Shown here in pieces: positions 63,340 through 64,000 of a stretch of 64,000 nucleotides of DNA (its first letter is position 1; the number at the start of each line of letters is the position of its first letter). Origin of the DNA: Saprospiraceae bacterium (GTDB lineage: Bacteria > Bacteroidota > Bacteroidia > Chitinophagales > Saprospiraceae); assembly GCA_016706365.1 (NCBI GenBank), contig JADJJU010000002.1, positions 372,001 through 436,000 of the forward strand, read 5' to 3'. The notes below the pieces were generated by a model that worked only from the letters and a program-made list of their open reading frames with translations, did no database searches and had not been told where the DNA came from. Position numbers and translations under genes: made by a program.

Positions 63340-63527
63340 TATCTCCCAGATGTTTTTTTGGTCAACCCTTAAGCCATTGAAAAAAAAATGACAATTCATT
63401 AAGAGTTTGTGTGGATTTTCTGATTTATTACGTTAATTAGATGAATCTTTCAAGGGCAATAACTAATTCTTAGCTCATTATTACTGCAGGGAATGTTGCT
63501 TTTGAACGTGAAAACTTAGGCAAATAT

Positions 63528-63848
63528 ATGCTACAAAGACTCTTTTATGTATTCTACTTTTTATCCATCACTTGTTATTTAAGTGCCGGTGTGAAAGCTT
63601 TGGATTGGAAAGCTTTGGAGAAAGAAATTTGCATTTTAGAACATACTTCCATTGATTGTGCATCAGAGATTTTTCCTGATATGGATCTTGCGGATAAGGA
63701 TCCGGAAACTAAAATGCCTGAAGTTGGAATGTTTCATTCATCTATCCGGACCAACCTAACTTTTTATCCTAAAATCAAGGTCATGACGCCCGTGGTTAAG
63801 ACAATAAATAGCTATTCAGGATATATTTATCTGGCAAATGCTCCCTAA
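63528..63848 (+). CDS. Small secreted hypothetical protein
   Basis: I do not recognise a family. The 106 residues begin with a likely signal peptide (MLQRLFYVFYFLSITCYLSA). The mature part is acidic and contains two cysteines (ICILEHTSIDCASEIFPDMD) and no known motif. It may be truncated by a frameshift like other genes here, since the last residues (YSGYIYLANAP) end abruptly. 63849-64000 shows no further feature. Confidence 0.5.
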   Translation: MLQRLFYVFYFLSITCYLSAGVKALDWKALEKEICILEHTSIDCASEIFPDMDLADKDPETKMPEVGMFHSSIRTNLTFYPKIKVMTPVVKTINSYSGYIYLANAP

Positions 63849-64000
63849 TTAGAAACCTTCTTTCGGTGACAAGCGCATAAATAGGCACGGCCTGATTTTC
63901 TGTTTTACACAAATTATCTTGTATTCTCTTGCAACTAATTTTAATAATAAAGCACTCTAAGGATAAACCCACGGACAGTATTGCTTAATTATCGAATTGA

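Noticed and set aside
1..64000. tRNA, rRNA or riboswitch genes
   Set aside because: I scanned the spacers and saw no cloverleaf with a GGTTCRA arm, no rRNA motif and no clear aptamer; a tRNAscan/Infernal run would settle this.

Overview
The window looks like a Bacteroidota chromosome segment, most likely a Saprospiria/Saprospiraceae-type environmental genome. The reasons are: proteins ending in a type IX secretion system (T9SS) type A sorting domain, TAnnTTTG promoter boxes, a single fused RelA/SpoT enzyme, and AT-rich spacers full of hairpin repeats. This placement is inference; there is no rRNA to confirm it.

Left third (1-15,275): ordinary chromosomal genes. In order: a truncated large secreted protein; dapD; a PAP2-type membrane protein; truA; an NTF2-like protein; a GNAT acetyltransferase; a MoxR ATPase; glyA; a Fur-family regulator; a RelA/SpoT (p)ppGpp enzyme; a small membrane-anchored protein; rmlA; an ISAs1-type insertion sequence; and rluF. 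Many of these are broken by single-base gaps, mostly in short homopolymers. Genes as conserved as dapD, rmlA, glyA and the RelA/SpoT gene are hit, so uncorrected long-read indels are the simplest explanation. I annotate such genes as one locus with frameshifts. The spacers hold two hairpin ladders (5781-5917 and 11477-11616) and short repeat families.

Centre (about 16,000-58,590): a 42.6-kb, all plus-strand cluster of T9SS-secreted modular surface proteins, called here A, B, C1, D, C2, E, F, G, H and I. Eight of them (A, B, D-I) end in nearly the same C-terminal sorting domain (CTD). Six of those (D-I) also share a block in front of it: an Ig/HYR-like domain plus a concanavalin-like domain. 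C1 and C2 are copies of a CotH-kinase protein with a different CTD; C1 lies in a segmental duplication and has lost two internal pieces. The N-terminal parts differ: cysteine-rich repeats, three 111-aa repeats, beta-helix, six 201-bp DxDxDG metal-binding units, three separate seven-unit beta-propeller arrays, a 270-bp repeat array and two 246-bp HYR arrays. Orphan CTD fragments lie between genes, and the C-terminus of H is a patchwork of F-like and G-like sequence. The locus appears to diversify by duplication, domain shuffling and gene conversion. A surface role (adhesion, polymer or calcium binding, biofilm matrix) is inferred.

Right end (58,767-63,848): a B12-binding-type radical SAM protein, truC, a second NTF2-like protein, an NmrA-like NAD(P)-binding protein and a small secreted hypothetical protein, mostly intact. 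No tRNA, rRNA, CRISPR array or prophage was recognised.
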